Origin: ChocPot-Mid sp043804925
GTDB lineage: Bacteria > Bacteroidota > Ignavibacteria > Kapaibacteriales > UBA2268
Assembly: GCA_043804925.1 (NCBI GenBank)
Contig: JAZDIP010000044.1
Coordinates: 29,865 to 93,864, forward strand
Length of the DNA: 64,000 nt
Direction: 5' to 3'
Shown here: positions 39,157-48,396 of the stretch, one piece after another
How positions within the stretch are numbered: the stretch's first letter is position 1
Layout of the letters: each line of letters opens with the position of its first letter
Notes under the pieces: generated by a model
Seen by the model: only the letters and a program-made list of their open reading frames with translations
Told to the model about the DNA's origin: nothing
Database searches by the model: none
Translations under genes and position numbers: made by a program

Positions 39157-42100
39157 TTATTTTTCTAAAACCATTTTTTCGGCTTTTCTAATCGTTGGTG
39201 TTTGCAGAATCAAATAATATAACCCTGATGATAAATTAACTGCGTTAACATTAAATTCATACTCTCCGGGCTTATTGATTTCTCCCGAAAAAACATCGTA
39301 AACTCTCATTCCAACTATATTTGTTAGATATATCTCAGTATATTCGGTTTCAATCAAATTTATACTTAAATTAAATTCTCCGGAACTTGGATTTGGGGCA
39401 ACAAAATAAATCTCGGCTTTTCCTTCAGGATTAATCAACCTCTTTCCGCCTTCTTCACAAATATCGCTGATTATGAATTTACCGTCTTGCTTTCTGACAG
39501 CAACTATTCCCCCTTTTGATTTGTAATTCGAAATCTCCAAATCGGTTTCCCTGGCATTGCCCAAACAAACCCGGCATCTTATTTTTGCAACAATATCCTT
39601 CTCGCCTGCATCTTTGGGAACTTCCAGACTGACAATCCGTTTCCCATCAACAATTAAAGAATTAGGATAGTCCAATGGGTCAAGTAATGTATAATTAAAA
39701 ATAAAATCAAGAACATAACCTGTTGTTCTTGTTAATTCCACATTATTTGCATTTCTCAGATAAATCGGTATCTCTACAATTTCACCTGTCTTTGCTCTTA
39801 TTGTATCCGTAAGTATATCAACAGAAGCCGCTACAGGCGAACCTCCAACATCAACACTCTTTATCAAATCACAAGGTTCATATTGAAAATCTAATATAAT
39901 TTCGGCTGCTATGGAATCAACCGGTTCATATTTTATATCTAAAAATTTGCTTTGTTTTCCCGGAATACTCATCGGAAATTGAGGATTAATAATGCTAAAC
40001 TGATTATCAGTAATGACCGGTTCTAAAGGTATAATCAAATCATAATCCGAACTGTTCCTTAGCTCTAATCGTTCTTCGGCAAAGGAGCCGACAGTTGTAC
40101 TCAATACCATATCATCAGCTTCTAATATTGGCTTACGTATTCTCCCTTTCAGTTCAACGATAGTTTGTCTTCCGCAAATGCTATCTGTGATTGTTAAAGA
40201 CTCAGAGAAAATTCCTTCCTGACTCATCCCTAAAAAGTTTAATAAAATTGTACCACTCTCATTAGATTCCAATCCAATATTATCACTGAATATTGAAAAA
40301 TCAACAGGAATATTTATTTTAGCTGTGTTCTTTAAGGTTCCGGTATTTCTTATAGTTATTATGGTATCGGCAGTTTGATTTGGACACAAATCCCAAAAAT
40401 CAATTATTGAATTTTCACTAATAAAACCGGCACTATCCTTAGTTGCAATGTATTTAAATACTAATATCGAATCCGGTTCGGCATTACTCAAAATTATTAG
40501 TTGAGCAGTATCTTGTGCCGGAACATTTGCTGAATACTTAAATAATCCTGTAACATTTTCTCCCGGTTGAATTGATAAGTTGGAAACATTAGATGTAAAC
40601 TGGAACTTATTATTTGAAAAACTTAAATCCGAAATTTGTAAAACCGTATCTCCCGTATTTGAAAGTTTTATCGAATCTAAAAATTCATTTTCACATATTA
40701 GATTAATCCTTCGGTTTCCGGAAGCTGTTATAGAAGGTATCAGTTCGTAACCTTCACCAAATAATTGAACATACATTGGACTGTTTGGAGCATCAAATTC
40801 ATAAATGATATTCCCGCTGGTTTTTCCCCTGAAACTTGGAGTGAAACGTAAAGTAAGTTCAACTTCTTCACCTCCGTTTAGAGTAAAAGGTGCTGCTCCT
40901 TTTAAAGTTGTAAAGTCAACATCGTTTGGAATGTAATGATAGGAATTAGTAAAATTCACAGGGGCTGTCCCCAGATTTCGAATAACCGCCGATACCGTAG
41001 TATCCTTGAATTCTCCAATTTTCACTTTCCCAAAATCAATTTTATCATTAATCAGTTCTACCTTCATATCAACACCTCTGCCAAAAATTCGCTGGGAAAT
41101 CGTTTTTGACTTTGTTTTTATTCTTATCCACGACCATTTTTGTCCAACTGTATCGGGCTTGAACCTGAATTCTACCGCCATACTATCTCCCGGCTGAATA
41201 ACATAAGGTGGGTAACCTGACACCAATTCAAAATTAGATGAATCGGCGGCTGAAAATGTAATGGATTCTACGCTAACAGGATATGTACCCTCATTCATGA
41301 TAAAAGTCATGACGAGCGAATCCTTCGAACTCCCGACTATCACATCCCCCATATACACATCCTGGCTTTTCGGAACAGGCATTACAATTGACCAAAGTGT
41401 ATCGGAATTGTCGGTAAGTTTTGTCAGGGAATTCAAGTGCCAAAGCATTATAGAACCGTCATCAGTACCAAATGCCGCTTTAGTGCCATCAGGAAAAAAT
41501 TTTGTACAGTTTGTATTATAAAGATAATTTGGTAAGGATTCAACTAAATATCCGGTCTCCCCTTCCCATAATTTTACATTCGTTGTTTTATTCCAAACCG
41601 TACCATTGGCTGCTGTAGAAAGCCAAATTCCATCAGGACTATAACTAATCGAAGCAATATTGTCATTATTGGGAATCTGGTTAACTATTGCCCCGGTAAA
41701 AAAATTCCATAGTTCAAGGTTCTTGCCTATACTTGCAAATGTTTCAAGAGTCGGACTAAATAATGAATAATTAGTTGTAGCATTTATAGAACCTATGAAT
41801 TTGCCGCCGTTTACATCCCAAACAAAAATTTTATCTTTCGATGAAGAAATAATTCTTCTGCCATCACTACTGAAAGCAATCGAAATTATCGTATCTGTTT
41901 TAGCATCATCGTACAAACTTCTTAGTGTTATACCGGTTTTAATATTAATCAAATCCACCCTGCCACCTTGCTTGTAACCACATGCGGCAAGATTACCATC
42001 AGGGCTAACGGCAATTGTACACCAAACACCATCTGTATCGGGTAAAGCCCTTATTATATTACCTGTGCTTGTTTCCCATATATTAACAAGAGATTCCGTA

Positions 42101-44655
42101 GAACTTATTCTTAAAAGTGCGGCAACATATTGTGCTTTTGCATCCATACCAAAACCACGTACAATATTGTTTAAAGGAATGGTGCGGACAATTTTTTTTG
42201 TATCGGCATCCCAGATTTTAATGGTAGTATCCGCCCCTACGGTTCCCATTGTTTTATTATCTGTGCTCATTTCAAGATAAGAAATTCTCCCACGGTGGCC
42301 TCTCGAAAAAATCAAGGAATCTATTCCGTATTCAATATTTTTAATTGTTATATTATTTTGTTCACCGCAAGCAACAACATTTCCATCTGGACTAATTGCA
42401 ACTGCGTAATAATTTTCTTCAGGATAACTTGCAATACTGTTTCCTGTTTCACCTTCAAACATATTCAACATTTTATCAGAGGAACCATTTATTATCTTTT
42501 TCCCGTCCGGTGTGAATTTGGCAGAATAAACATATCCAAAGCTATAAAGAGTTTTTATTAATTTCTTTGTGCTAAGCTCCCACAATCTGACTGTTCTGTC
42601 AGTACTCCCGCTAATCAATCTTGTTGAATCTCTGCTGAAGTCAAGGCAGTTCACCTTCGCAGAATGTCCCGTGTAAGTGTTATTTAGCGAAGGTTCGTTA
42701 ATATTCCACACCATGACTTTTCCGTCAGCTCCTCCACTTGCAAATACGGAACCATTTGGTGAAAATTTCACAGCGGCACAGCCAGTAGGATGTGCAACAA
42801 ATGATTGAATGGAATCCCCAGTTTCTGTGCTCCAAAGATGCAATAGTTTGCCCGAACCACCGCTTACCAGCATTGTTCCTTCAGGATTAAAGGATATTGA
42901 TTCAACTTGGTATCCCGCTTTTATTTCAAGTTCCGCTTTACCTAAAGCAATATCCCAAATTTTAATTTTCCCATCATTACCACTGCTTGCCAGTTTTGTT
43001 CCATCGTTATTAAAGCAAATGGAACTGACACCACTAGCCGTTATGGTTCCTTTAGTATCATGTGCAAAAAAACTTTTTATCAAATCCCCTGTTTCCGGAT
43101 TTATAAGAAAAATATGGCCGCTGGAAGATGCCAGAGCTAATAACAAACCGTCAGGGCTATATTCCATATTTCTTATCAAACCATAACCCAATACACTATA
43201 ATAGCTATTCCCGGAAATCTTCTTGACTCTCATAATACAACGATTGCTCGGAGTATTCGGTATGGTATCCCAAGAATACTTTAAGCCGGAACCATTTGTT
43301 GTTATCGTTTTCCAGTTTATACCATTATCGAAGCTATAATCAATTTGAACTGTGTCATCGGGTGTAACACCTTCCCATGTAATCATTGTATCCAAACCAA
43401 CCAAAAAAACTTCTTTGCCATTAGGATGCGTTACTCTCAATGTATTTTCGTTACCAAAACTTGTAAAATCTCCCCCGCTTACGTATAACTCGGAAGAACA
43501 ATCAGAACTTGAGAATTTTATTTTTTTGTATCTAAATAATGTATCAGAACAATGAAATGTCAGTTTCAAATCTATACTTTCACCTTTATTCAAAGAGAAT
43601 TTTTTTGGAGAAAGTTCGAAAAAAGGAATATTAAGGTCGGTTTCAATGTCCCTGAAATCTGCGTTAATAGCTGATATGGTAATAATTGTATCATATTTGA
43701 CTCCCGGAACAAAGTATGGAAATCTGCAAGAGCTTGGATTTATTTTTAAATACGTCCGGTTTTGGGCTGGGATTATATACTTCTTCTTTGCAGATATTAA
43801 ATGAAAAGTATCGCTGATTATTGGCTCCCTGACTGTTACATTACAACCGGTATCGCTAATCCATTCAAGCTCGCATGGTTTATCTAAAAGTACTTTTAAT
43901 AAAATTTTTCTGTAAATTTCTTCTGCTTCTCCGATTGTGCTGACATTTTCGAACCACTCCCCTCCCGTTCTTTCCGAAAATTGTTTGATGCAATTCGGTG
44001 CGGGCATATACAAAGTAACACAATAAATCACAATATCATTCTCTAATGCTTCCTCAATTATTTGTTCCTGTTCCGGAAAAAAATTCGGTTGCCCGTCGGT
44101 TAGAAAAACCAACACCCTCTTATATTTTCCATTCTTTGCCAATTTCACACCTCCTGAAGGAGCATCAAGAAGGGCTGCATTATAATTTGTATTGCCAACA
44201 TAGTATAATGAATTTATTGCAGCTATCAATTTATTTCTGTCCGTAGTAAAGTCAGTGAGAATATTGCCGTTATCATTGAATGAACTAATGGCACATTCGC
44301 TTTTACCTTGTGGCAATGCATTAACCCAAGCTTTTGCTGCATTCTTTGCCAACTGCAATCTATATCCTCTCATAGAACTTGAATTATCAATAACGAGTAC
44401 ACTCGAAAGTGCTTCGGGTTGCTCAAAATCAGGACATGACAAAAATGTAACTTCTCTGTTAATTCCATCTTCTATTACCGAAAAATCTTCCTTTTTTAAA
44501 TCTTTAATTAGGCGTCCCTCATCGTCAAAAGCATAAAAGCCTACTTTCAATTTCGGAAAATCCGTAGTACTTAGATTAATAATCGTCAGGTTCTGAGAGC
44601 AAATACTGCTGACAGAAAGGAAAAATAATGCAAAAAAGAATTTTATCGTTTCCAT
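39157..44655 (-). CDS. Giant secreted VWA-WD40-choice-of-anchor protein with T9SS sorting domain
   Basis: Start chosen at the ATG preceded by GGGAAGAGC; the frame continues 93 bases upstream without a typical signal peptide. About 1832 residues. The signal peptide ends at residue about 20. A VWA domain with MIDAS D-N-S-S-S-M starts near 90, with L-T-D-G-Q-P following. From about 490 to about 1080 come roughly a dozen WD40 repeats, with I-W-D, V-W-D and L-W-E ends. From about 1090 to 1550 come several choice-of-anchor D/ASPM-SPD-2-Hydin-type beta-sandwiches (F-G-K-V-K-I-G, N-L-G-T-A-P-V). A cohesin-like segment lies near 1600-1700. The last 85 residues (A-P-N-P-S-S-G-E-F-N) are a T9SS sorting domain. 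Likely a surface protein-binding scaffold. Confidence 0.85.
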   Translation of the reverse strand: METIKFFFALFFLSVSSICSQNLTIINLSTTDFPKLKVGFYAFDDEGRLIKDLKKEDFSVIEDGINREVTFLSCPDFEQPEALSSVLVIDNSSSMRGYRLQLAKNAAKAWVNALPQGKSECAISSFNDNGNILTDFTTDRNKLIAAINSLYYVGNTNYNAALLDAPSGGVKLAKNGKYKRVLVFLTDGQPNFFPEQEQIIEEALENDIVIYCVTLYMPAPNCIKQFSERTGGEWFENVSTIGEAEEIYRKILLKVLLDKPCELEWISDTGCNVTVREPIISDTFHLISAKKKYIIPAQNRTYLKINPSSCRFPYFVPGVKYDTIITISAINADFRDIETDLNIPFFELSPKKFSLNKGESIDLKLTFHCSDTLFRYKKIKFSSSDCSSELYVSGGDFTSFGNENTLRVTHPNGKEVFLVGLDTMITWEGVTPDDTVQIDYSFDNGINWKTITTNGSGLKYSWDTIPNTPSNRCIMRVKKISGNSYYSVLGYGLIRNMEYSPDGLLLALASSSGHIFLINPETGDLIKSFFAHDTKGTITASGVSSICFNNDGTKLASSGNDGKIKIWDIALGKAELEIKAGYQVESISFNPEGTMLVSGGSGKLLHLWSTETGDSIQSFVAHPTGCAAVKFSPNGSVFASGGADGKVMVWNINEPSLNNTYTGHSAKVNCLDFSRDSTRLISGSTDRTVRLWELSTKKLIKTLYSFGYVYSAKFTPDGKKIINGSSDKMLNMFEGETGNSIASYPEENYYAVAISPDGNVVACGEQNNITIKNIEYGIDSLIFSRGHRGRISYLEMSTDNKTMGTVGADTTIKIWDADTKKIVRTIPLNNIVRGFGMDAKAQYVAALLRISSTESLVNIWETSTGNIIRALPDTDGVWCTIAVSPDGNLAACGYKQGGRVDLINIKTGITLRSLYDDAKTDTIISIAFSSDGRRIISSSKDKIFVWDVNGGKFIGSINATTNYSLFSPTLETFASIGKNLELWNFFTGAIVNQIPNNDNIASISYSPDGIWLSTAANGTVWNKTTNVKLWEGETGYLVESLPNYLYNTNCTKFFPDGTKAAFGTDDGSIMLWHLNSLTKLTDNSDTLWSIVMPVPKSQDVYMGDVIVGSSKDSLVMTFIMNEGTYPVSVESITFSAADSSNFELVSGYPPYVIQPGDSMAVEFRFKPDTVGQKWSWIRIKTKSKTISQRIFGRGVDMKVELINDKIDFGKVKIGEFKDTTVSAVIRNLGTAPVNFTNSYHYIPNDVDFTTLKGAAPFTLNGGEEVELTLRFTPSFRGKTSGNIIYEFDAPNSPMYVQLFGEGYELIPSITASGNRRINLICENEFLDSIKLSNTGDTVLQISDLSFSNNKFQFTSNVSNLSIQPGENVTGLFKYSANVPAQDTAQLIILSNAEPDSILVFKYIATKDSAGFISENSIIDFWDLCPNQTADTIITIRNTGTLKNTAKINIPVDFSIFSDNIGLESNESGTILLNFLGMSQEGIFSESLTITDSICGRQTIVELKGRIRKPILEADDMVLSTTVGSFAEERLELRNSSDYDLIIPLEPVITDNQFSIINPQFPMSIPGKQSKFLDIKYEPVDSIAAEIILDFQYEPCDLIKSVDVGGSPVAASVDILTDTIRAKTGEIVEIPIYLRNANNVELTRTTGYVLDFIFNYTLLDPLDYPNSLIVDGKRIVSLEVPKDAGEKDIVAKIRCRVCLGNARETDLEISNYKSKGGIVAVRKQDGKFIISDICEEGGKRLINPEGKAEIYFVAPNPSSGEFNLSINLIETEYTEIYLTNIVGMRVYDVFSGEINKPGEYEFNVNAVNLSSGLYYLILQTPTIRKAEKMVLEK

Positions 44656-45081
44656 GCTCTTCCCAACATTTTGTCCGAAAAAAACAATTATCCTATAGCA
44701 ACTTAAATATAATAATAAGAAAAATACAATTTTTTTACAAAAAAGCAAAATTGTTACAAAAATGAATTTTAAAAATCACCATTACAGGATATTGATTTTA
44801 TTGACATTATATTTTATTTGTATTATTAAGTAAATTTAGTTTTTTAATTTGAAAAGAATTTTATATTTTAGAATACAGCGGCAAGATAATAATTGAAAAA
44901 TATCCGACTAATATTAAAATAATACACTTTGAGTTGTTAGCTTTAATACAATTTTTACTCAACATATATTTGCGGATAAAAAAAAACTTTGATTTTATTT
45001 ATTTAAAATTACATTTTAATTTTTCTTAGTTTTTATACTTGATACTGAACATTGATTATTAACATTTAAGAGAATATATTT
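44656..45081. other. 426-bp AT-rich divergent spacer
   Basis: Contains long A/T runs and no recognisable repeat or gene. It should hold the promoters of the giant VWA protein and the aminopeptidase. The upstream 93 bases are still open in the VWA-gene frame but are not thought to be translated. Confidence 0.4.
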
Positions 45082-46050
45082 ATGGCAAGACCATCAAAAA
45101 TGAAACAAGCAGTAAAAACTGCATTAGTGGATTATCTGGGACTCACCGAGGACGAAACCTTGCTGGTTATAACTGATGAAAATTTAAGGGATATAGCAAT
45201 GGAGTTCTATGAAACGAGTAAAACACTATGCGCTGAATCCATCTTTTTAGAAATGTCTGCAAGAAAGTTCAACGGTCAAGAACCTCCTGATGCAGTAGCT
45301 GAAATAATGAAATCAGTTGATGCAGTTATTTCACCTACGACAAAATCCCTGACACATACAAAATCCAAACGCGAAGCATCAAAACTTGGTGTCAGAATCG
45401 CAACTATGCCGGGTATTACCAAAGATACTCTTCTTCGTTGTTTGAGTGCTGACCCTGAAAAAATCCTTGACACTACTAACAAAGTATATCATAAAATGAG
45501 AGGTGTTAATATTGTTCACGTCAAATCTGCATTAGGAACCGATATCACATTACCTATTCGCAGAAGAAGGATTCTTTCAAGTACCGGCATCTTAAAGAAT
45601 ATCGGAGAAAGCGGCAACCTCCCATCGGGTGAAGTATTTGTCGCTCCAACCGAAGATGAAACAAATGGCACCATTGTATTTGACGGCTCTATTGGTGGCA
45701 TCGGTTTACTCTCGGAACCGGTTAAAGTTGAAATAGTTTCCGGTTATATTAAAAAAATTAGCGGTGGAAAAGAAGCTCAATTATTCGAGGAAATGCTCAA
45801 AGGTGTTCATAACGAAAAAGCTTTTGCTGTTGCGGAATTTGGTATTGGTACCAATTACAAAGCAACTTTAACGGGTGATATATTAGAAGATGAAAAAATA
45901 CTTGGTACAATTCATATTGCTTTTGGCAACAATTTAACGATGGGTGGAAAAATCAAAGTTTCCAGCCACGTGGACGGACTCGTTATGAAACCTGATGTTT
46001 ATTTTGATAAAGAAAAAGTTATGAGCGAAGGAAAATTGCTCATTAAATAA
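45082..46050 (+). CDS. Leucyl-aminopeptidase-like (M29 / AmpS-related) protein
   Basis: A 322-residue protein related to metal-dependent M29-type aminopeptidases (AmpS/aminopeptidase T). Matching blocks are G-N-L-P-S-G-E-V-F-V-A-P-T-E-D-E-T-N-G, A-E-F-G-I-G-T-N and G-T-I-H-I-A-F-G-N-N. A C-terminal S-H-V-D-G-L aligns with the family's H-x-D metal-binding part. It is shorter than full M29 enzymes (about 400 residues) but agrees with a known ~320-residue group. Cytoplasmic. Predicted to release N-terminal residues from peptides. It may be co-transcribed with the HIT gene, but the spacer contains degenerate repeats. Confidence 0.75.
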   Translation: MARPSKMKQAVKTALVDYLGLTEDETLLVITDENLRDIAMEFYETSKTLCAESIFLEMSARKFNGQEPPDAVAEIMKSVDAVISPTTKSLTHTKSKREASKLGVRIATMPGITKDTLLRCLSADPEKILDTTNKVYHKMRGVNIVHVKSALGTDITLPIRRRRILSSTGILKNIGESGNLPSGEVFVAPTEDETNGTIVFDGSIGGIGLLSEPVKVEIVSGYIKKISGGKEAQLFEEMLKGVHNEKAFAVAEFGIGTNYKATLTGDILEDEKILGTIHIAFGNNLTMGGKIKVSSHVDGLVMKPDVYFDKEKVMSEGKLLIK

Positions 46051-46078
46051 TCTTTCATCCTAAACTTTTTTAAGTAAG

Positions 46079-46114
46079 AAAACAGATAACCGACAACAGA
46101 TAACGGATAAAGAA
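46079..46114. repeat. Degenerate GATAAC-type tandem repeat before the HIT gene
   Basis: Repeated words ACAGATAACC, GACAACAGATAACG, GATAA fill the spacer up to the HIT start. A related run, ACGGATAACAGATTACAG and ACAACGGATAACT, fills 46482-46514 before kdsD. Both resemble the block TTAACGGATAACTGAAAACG of the dispersed element at 53.8 and 58.6 kb. Confidence 0.5.
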
Positions 46115-46116
46115 AA

Positions 46117-46461
46117 ATGGCTGAAACAATTTTTTCAAAAATTATCAGAAAAGAAATTCCTGCTGATATTGTTTATGAAGACGATGATATACTCGCTTTT
46201 AAAGACATCAATCCTCAGGCACCTTTTCATATTTTAATCATACCAAAAAAAGAGATAGCAACTGTAAATAATTTATCTGATAGTGATGAACATCTGATAG
46301 CTAAACTAATTCTAAGGGCAAAAATACTTGCCAAAGAATTGGGTTTTTCCGGGGATGGCTATCGTTTGGTACTCAACTGTAACAGCAATGGCGGTCAGGA
46401 AGTTTATCACTTACATCTACACTTATTAGGCGGCAGGCAAATGCACTGGCCCCCGGGATAA
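46117..46461 (+). CDS. HIT family protein (HINT-type nucleoside phosphoramidase)
   Basis: A 114-residue protein with the HIT signature H-L-H-L-H-L-L (about residues 99-105; catalytic middle His) near the C-terminus. An N-terminal I-F-x-K-I-I-R-K-E-I-P-A and the nucleotide-binding D-I-N-P-Q-A-P-F-H precede it. HINT proteins hydrolyse AMP-linked phosphoramidates. The length and the terminal R-Q-M-H-W-P-P-G are typical. Cytosolic. It lies in a short + strand series with the aminopeptidase and kdsD. Confidence 0.93.
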   Translation: MAETIFSKIIRKEIPADIVYEDDDILAFKDINPQAPFHILIIPKKEIATVNNLSDSDEHLIAKLILRAKILAKELGFSGDGYRLVLNCNSNGGQEVYHLHLHLLGGRQMHWPPG

Positions 46462-46481
46462 TTAATTACTAATTACTAATT

Positions 46482-46514
46482 AACGGATAACAGATTACAG
46501 ACAACGGATAACTA
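46482..46514. repeat. Degenerate GGATAAC-type repeat before kdsD
   Basis: ACGGATAACAGATTACAGAC followed by AACGGATAACT fills most of the spacer between the HIT and kdsD genes; it is preceded by ATTACTAATTACTAATTA, another short tandem repeat (46464-46482). See the block shared with the element at 53.8 kb. Confidence 0.5.
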
Positions 46515-46516
46515 AT

Positions 46517-47494
46517 ATGAAAATTAATTCCAAAGATATTATAGAACAGGCAGTAAGTTCTGTTGATGAAGCAATCAAATCGCTGGAAATTTTGAGGAGT
46601 AAATTCGATAAGAAATTTATCGAAGCTGTTAAGCTCATTGTGAGTTCTAAAAAGGTTTTTGTATCTGGTGTCGGCAAGTCCGGTCTTATAGCAAAGAAGA
46701 TTGCTGCAACCTTTACAAGCATAGGTACTCCCTCCTTTTTTCTACATCCGGTCGAAGCTTTACACGGAGATATTGGGATGGTTGGCAAAGGAGATGTAAT
46801 TATTTTACTATCAAAAAGCGGAACTACCGAAGAGATAGTGAAAATATTCCCTTATTTGAGAAAACGTAATGTTAAAATTATTGCTATTGTTTCAAACACA
46901 CAATCCTATCTTGGAAATAATGCAGATATTGTTTTAGAAGGATTCATAGAAAGAGAATCATGCCCAAATAATATTGCACCAACTACCAGTTCTTTAGTTG
47001 CTCTTGCTATAGGTGATGCTCTCGCTGTAGCGGTAATGAAAATAAAAGGAATGAGCATTGAGGATTTTTCACAAAACCATCCTTTAGGTCAAATCGGAAA
47101 AAATCTTACGTTGACTGTTGCAGATGTCATGCACAAGGGAAAAGCTCTGCCATTGGTGAATATTAGTTCAAGCATGAGAGATGCTTTAATCGAAATTACA
47201 GACAAATCGCTTGGTTGTGTTTGTGTTATTGATAAAAACGGGATGTTAAAAGGGATAATTACAGATGGTGATATACGCAGACTGCTACACAAAACTGATA
47301 ATGTTCATGGGCTAAAGGCAAAAGACATTATGACTGCAAAACCAATATCTATACGCAAAGAAACATTTTTGGGCGAGGCATTGTCAATAATGGAAAACCG
47401 CTCAAGCCAAATCAATGTTCTACCTGTCGTAAATTCAAGCGGAAAATGTATTGGCGTTATACGTCTGCATGATATAGTAAGAAGCGGACTGTGA
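46517..47494 (+). CDS. kdsD: D-arabinose 5-phosphate isomerase (KdsD/KpsF family)
   Basis: A 325-residue enzyme of the KdsD family: D-ribulose 5-phosphate to D-arabinose 5-phosphate, the first step of Kdo synthesis for lipopolysaccharide. The SIS domain (about 35-170) has G-V-G-K-S-G-L-I-A-K, then F-L-H-P-V-E-A-L-H-G-D-I-G and L-L-S-K-S-G-T-T-E-E. Two CBS domains follow (about 200-325), with D-V-M-H-K-G and D-I-M-T-A-K. Complete, with the conserved S-Q-N-H-P-L-G-Q-I-G. The last 43 codons reappear as a second, synonymous copy at 48080-48208. Confidence 0.95.
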   Translation: MKINSKDIIEQAVSSVDEAIKSLEILRSKFDKKFIEAVKLIVSSKKVFVSGVGKSGLIAKKIAATFTSIGTPSFFLHPVEALHGDIGMVGKGDVIILLSKSGTTEEIVKIFPYLRKRNVKIIAIVSNTQSYLGNNADIVLEGFIERESCPNNIAPTTSSLVALAIGDALAVAVMKIKGMSIEDFSQNHPLGQIGKNLTLTVADVMHKGKALPLVNISSSMRDALIEITDKSLGCVCVIDKNGMLKGIITDGDIRRLLHKTDNVHGLKAKDIMTAKPISIRKETFLGEALSIMENRSSQINVLPVVNSSGKCIGVIRLHDIVRSGL

Positions 47495-47546
47495 TTTGTG
47501 AGTTAATTTTTTATATAGTTAAGTTCATATAACTAAGATTAATATT

Positions 47547-47789
47547 ATGAAACTTTCAAAACATTTTATAGAATATTCGTCAAAATTAAGAGACTATTTG
47601 TCATTGGAGTTATGTGAATATGCTGTAAATAATTATGTTAAAAAGAAGATTCAAAATAATGGCAGAACGAGATATTGGGCTTATATTTCAAAATATAACA
47701 AATATTTAAGAGTCGTTGTAGATAATGATAATGAAACAGTGTTAACTGCTTTTTTTGATAGAAACTTTTTGCCTGAAAAGGAGGATTAG
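47547..47789 (+). CDS. DUF4258-like small protein (probable toxin of a toxin-antitoxin pair)
   Basis: An 80-residue protein with no strong motif. Its C-terminal half (R-T-R-Y-W-A-Y-I-S-K, then L-R-V-V-V-D-N-D-N-E-T-V-L-T-A-F-F-D-R) resembles the beta-sheet core of DUF4258 / RelE-like toxins. A DUF2283 gene starts 3 bases after its stop, the usual companion of DUF4258. I infer a type II-like toxin-antitoxin pair; toxicity is not evident from the sequence. The pair sits directly after kdsD, between its true end and a second copy of its 3' end. Confidence 0.65.
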   Translation: MKLSKHFIEYSSKLRDYLSLELCEYAVNNYVKKKIQNNGRTRYWAYISKYNKYLRVVVDNDNETVLTAFFDRNFLPEKED

Positions 47790-47792
47790 AAA

Positions 47793-48026
47793 ATGAAATT
47801 TAAATATATCGAAGAAACCGATACTTTTTATCTGATGTTAAGTGATAATAAAAGCGTTGAATCGGAAGAAATAGCAGATGATATTGTCGTTGACTTTGAC
47901 AAGAATGGTTCAATGATTGGATTTGAAATTCTATCAGCCAAATCAAAAATTGATTTTAGTAATTTGCTGTTTGATTCCTTGCCTTTTAAAAATGTAAATA
48001 TAATTAATCAAGCAATTTCGGTTTGA
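47793..48026 (+). CDS. DUF2283 family protein (probable antitoxin)
   Basis: A 77-residue protein with clear DUF2283 features: M-K-F-K-Y-I-E-E-T-D-T-F-Y-L near the start, V-E-S-E-E-I-A-D-D-I-V-V-D-F-D-K-N-G in the middle, and I-G-F-E-I-L-S-A as the conserved core. DUF2283 genes commonly follow a DUF4258-like toxin gene. Ribosome-binding site GGAGG lies just before the start, inside the end of the upstream gene. Function as antitoxin is an inference from family context. Confidence 0.85.
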   Translation: MKFKYIEETDTFYLMLSDNKSVESEEIADDIVVDFDKNGSMIGFEILSAKSKIDFSNLLFDSLPFKNVNIINQAISV

Positions 48027-48079
48027 AAGCAATTATTGAGATATCCGATTGCCAACAACCAGGAAAATAGTTATTGATG

Positions 48080-48208
48080 TTTTTGGGTGAAGCATTGTCA
48101 ATAATGGAAAACCGTTCAAGCCAAATTAACGTTTTACCTGTCGTAAATTCAAGCGGAAAATGTATTGGAGTAATACGTCTTCATGATATTGTCAGAAGTG
48201 GATTGTGA
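48080..48208 (+). pseudogene. Second copy of the kdsD 3' end (43 codons)
   Basis: Bases 48080-48208 match 47366-47494 at 116 of 129 positions. All 13 differences are at synonymous codon positions, and the encoded peptide (F-L-G-E-A-L-S-I to S-G-L, then stop) is identical. No upstream coding part or start is present. It ends 7 bases before the stop of the neighbouring, inverted copy of the DUF5686 gene end. Confidence 0.95.
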
Positions 48209-48215
48209 TTACAAC

Positions 48216-48350
48216 TTAAAACGGTAAAGTAATATCCAAATACCAGTTGAATCTGCCTGAGGCAATTGGTCCACAACCCCAAACTGCACCGGCACCAAAA
48301 TAAAATATATTACTGATGAATGTCGGTATTCTTTCGAAACTTAAACCTGT
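48216..48350 (-). pseudogene. Second copy of the DUF5686-gene 3' end
   Basis: About 135 bases match the 3' end of the DUF5686 gene (from 49638) with roughly 17 differences. The encoded tail (R-I-P-T-F-I-S-N-I-F-Y-F-G to I-T-L-P-F) differs by about three residues. It is oriented as in the full gene and lies directly next to the kdsD-end copy, so together they reconstruct a convergent gene junction with a 7-base gap. Confidence 0.93.
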
Positions 48351-48396
48351 ATATATTTTGAAATTAAACTCTTATATTTTTCACTTTCTATTTTTT

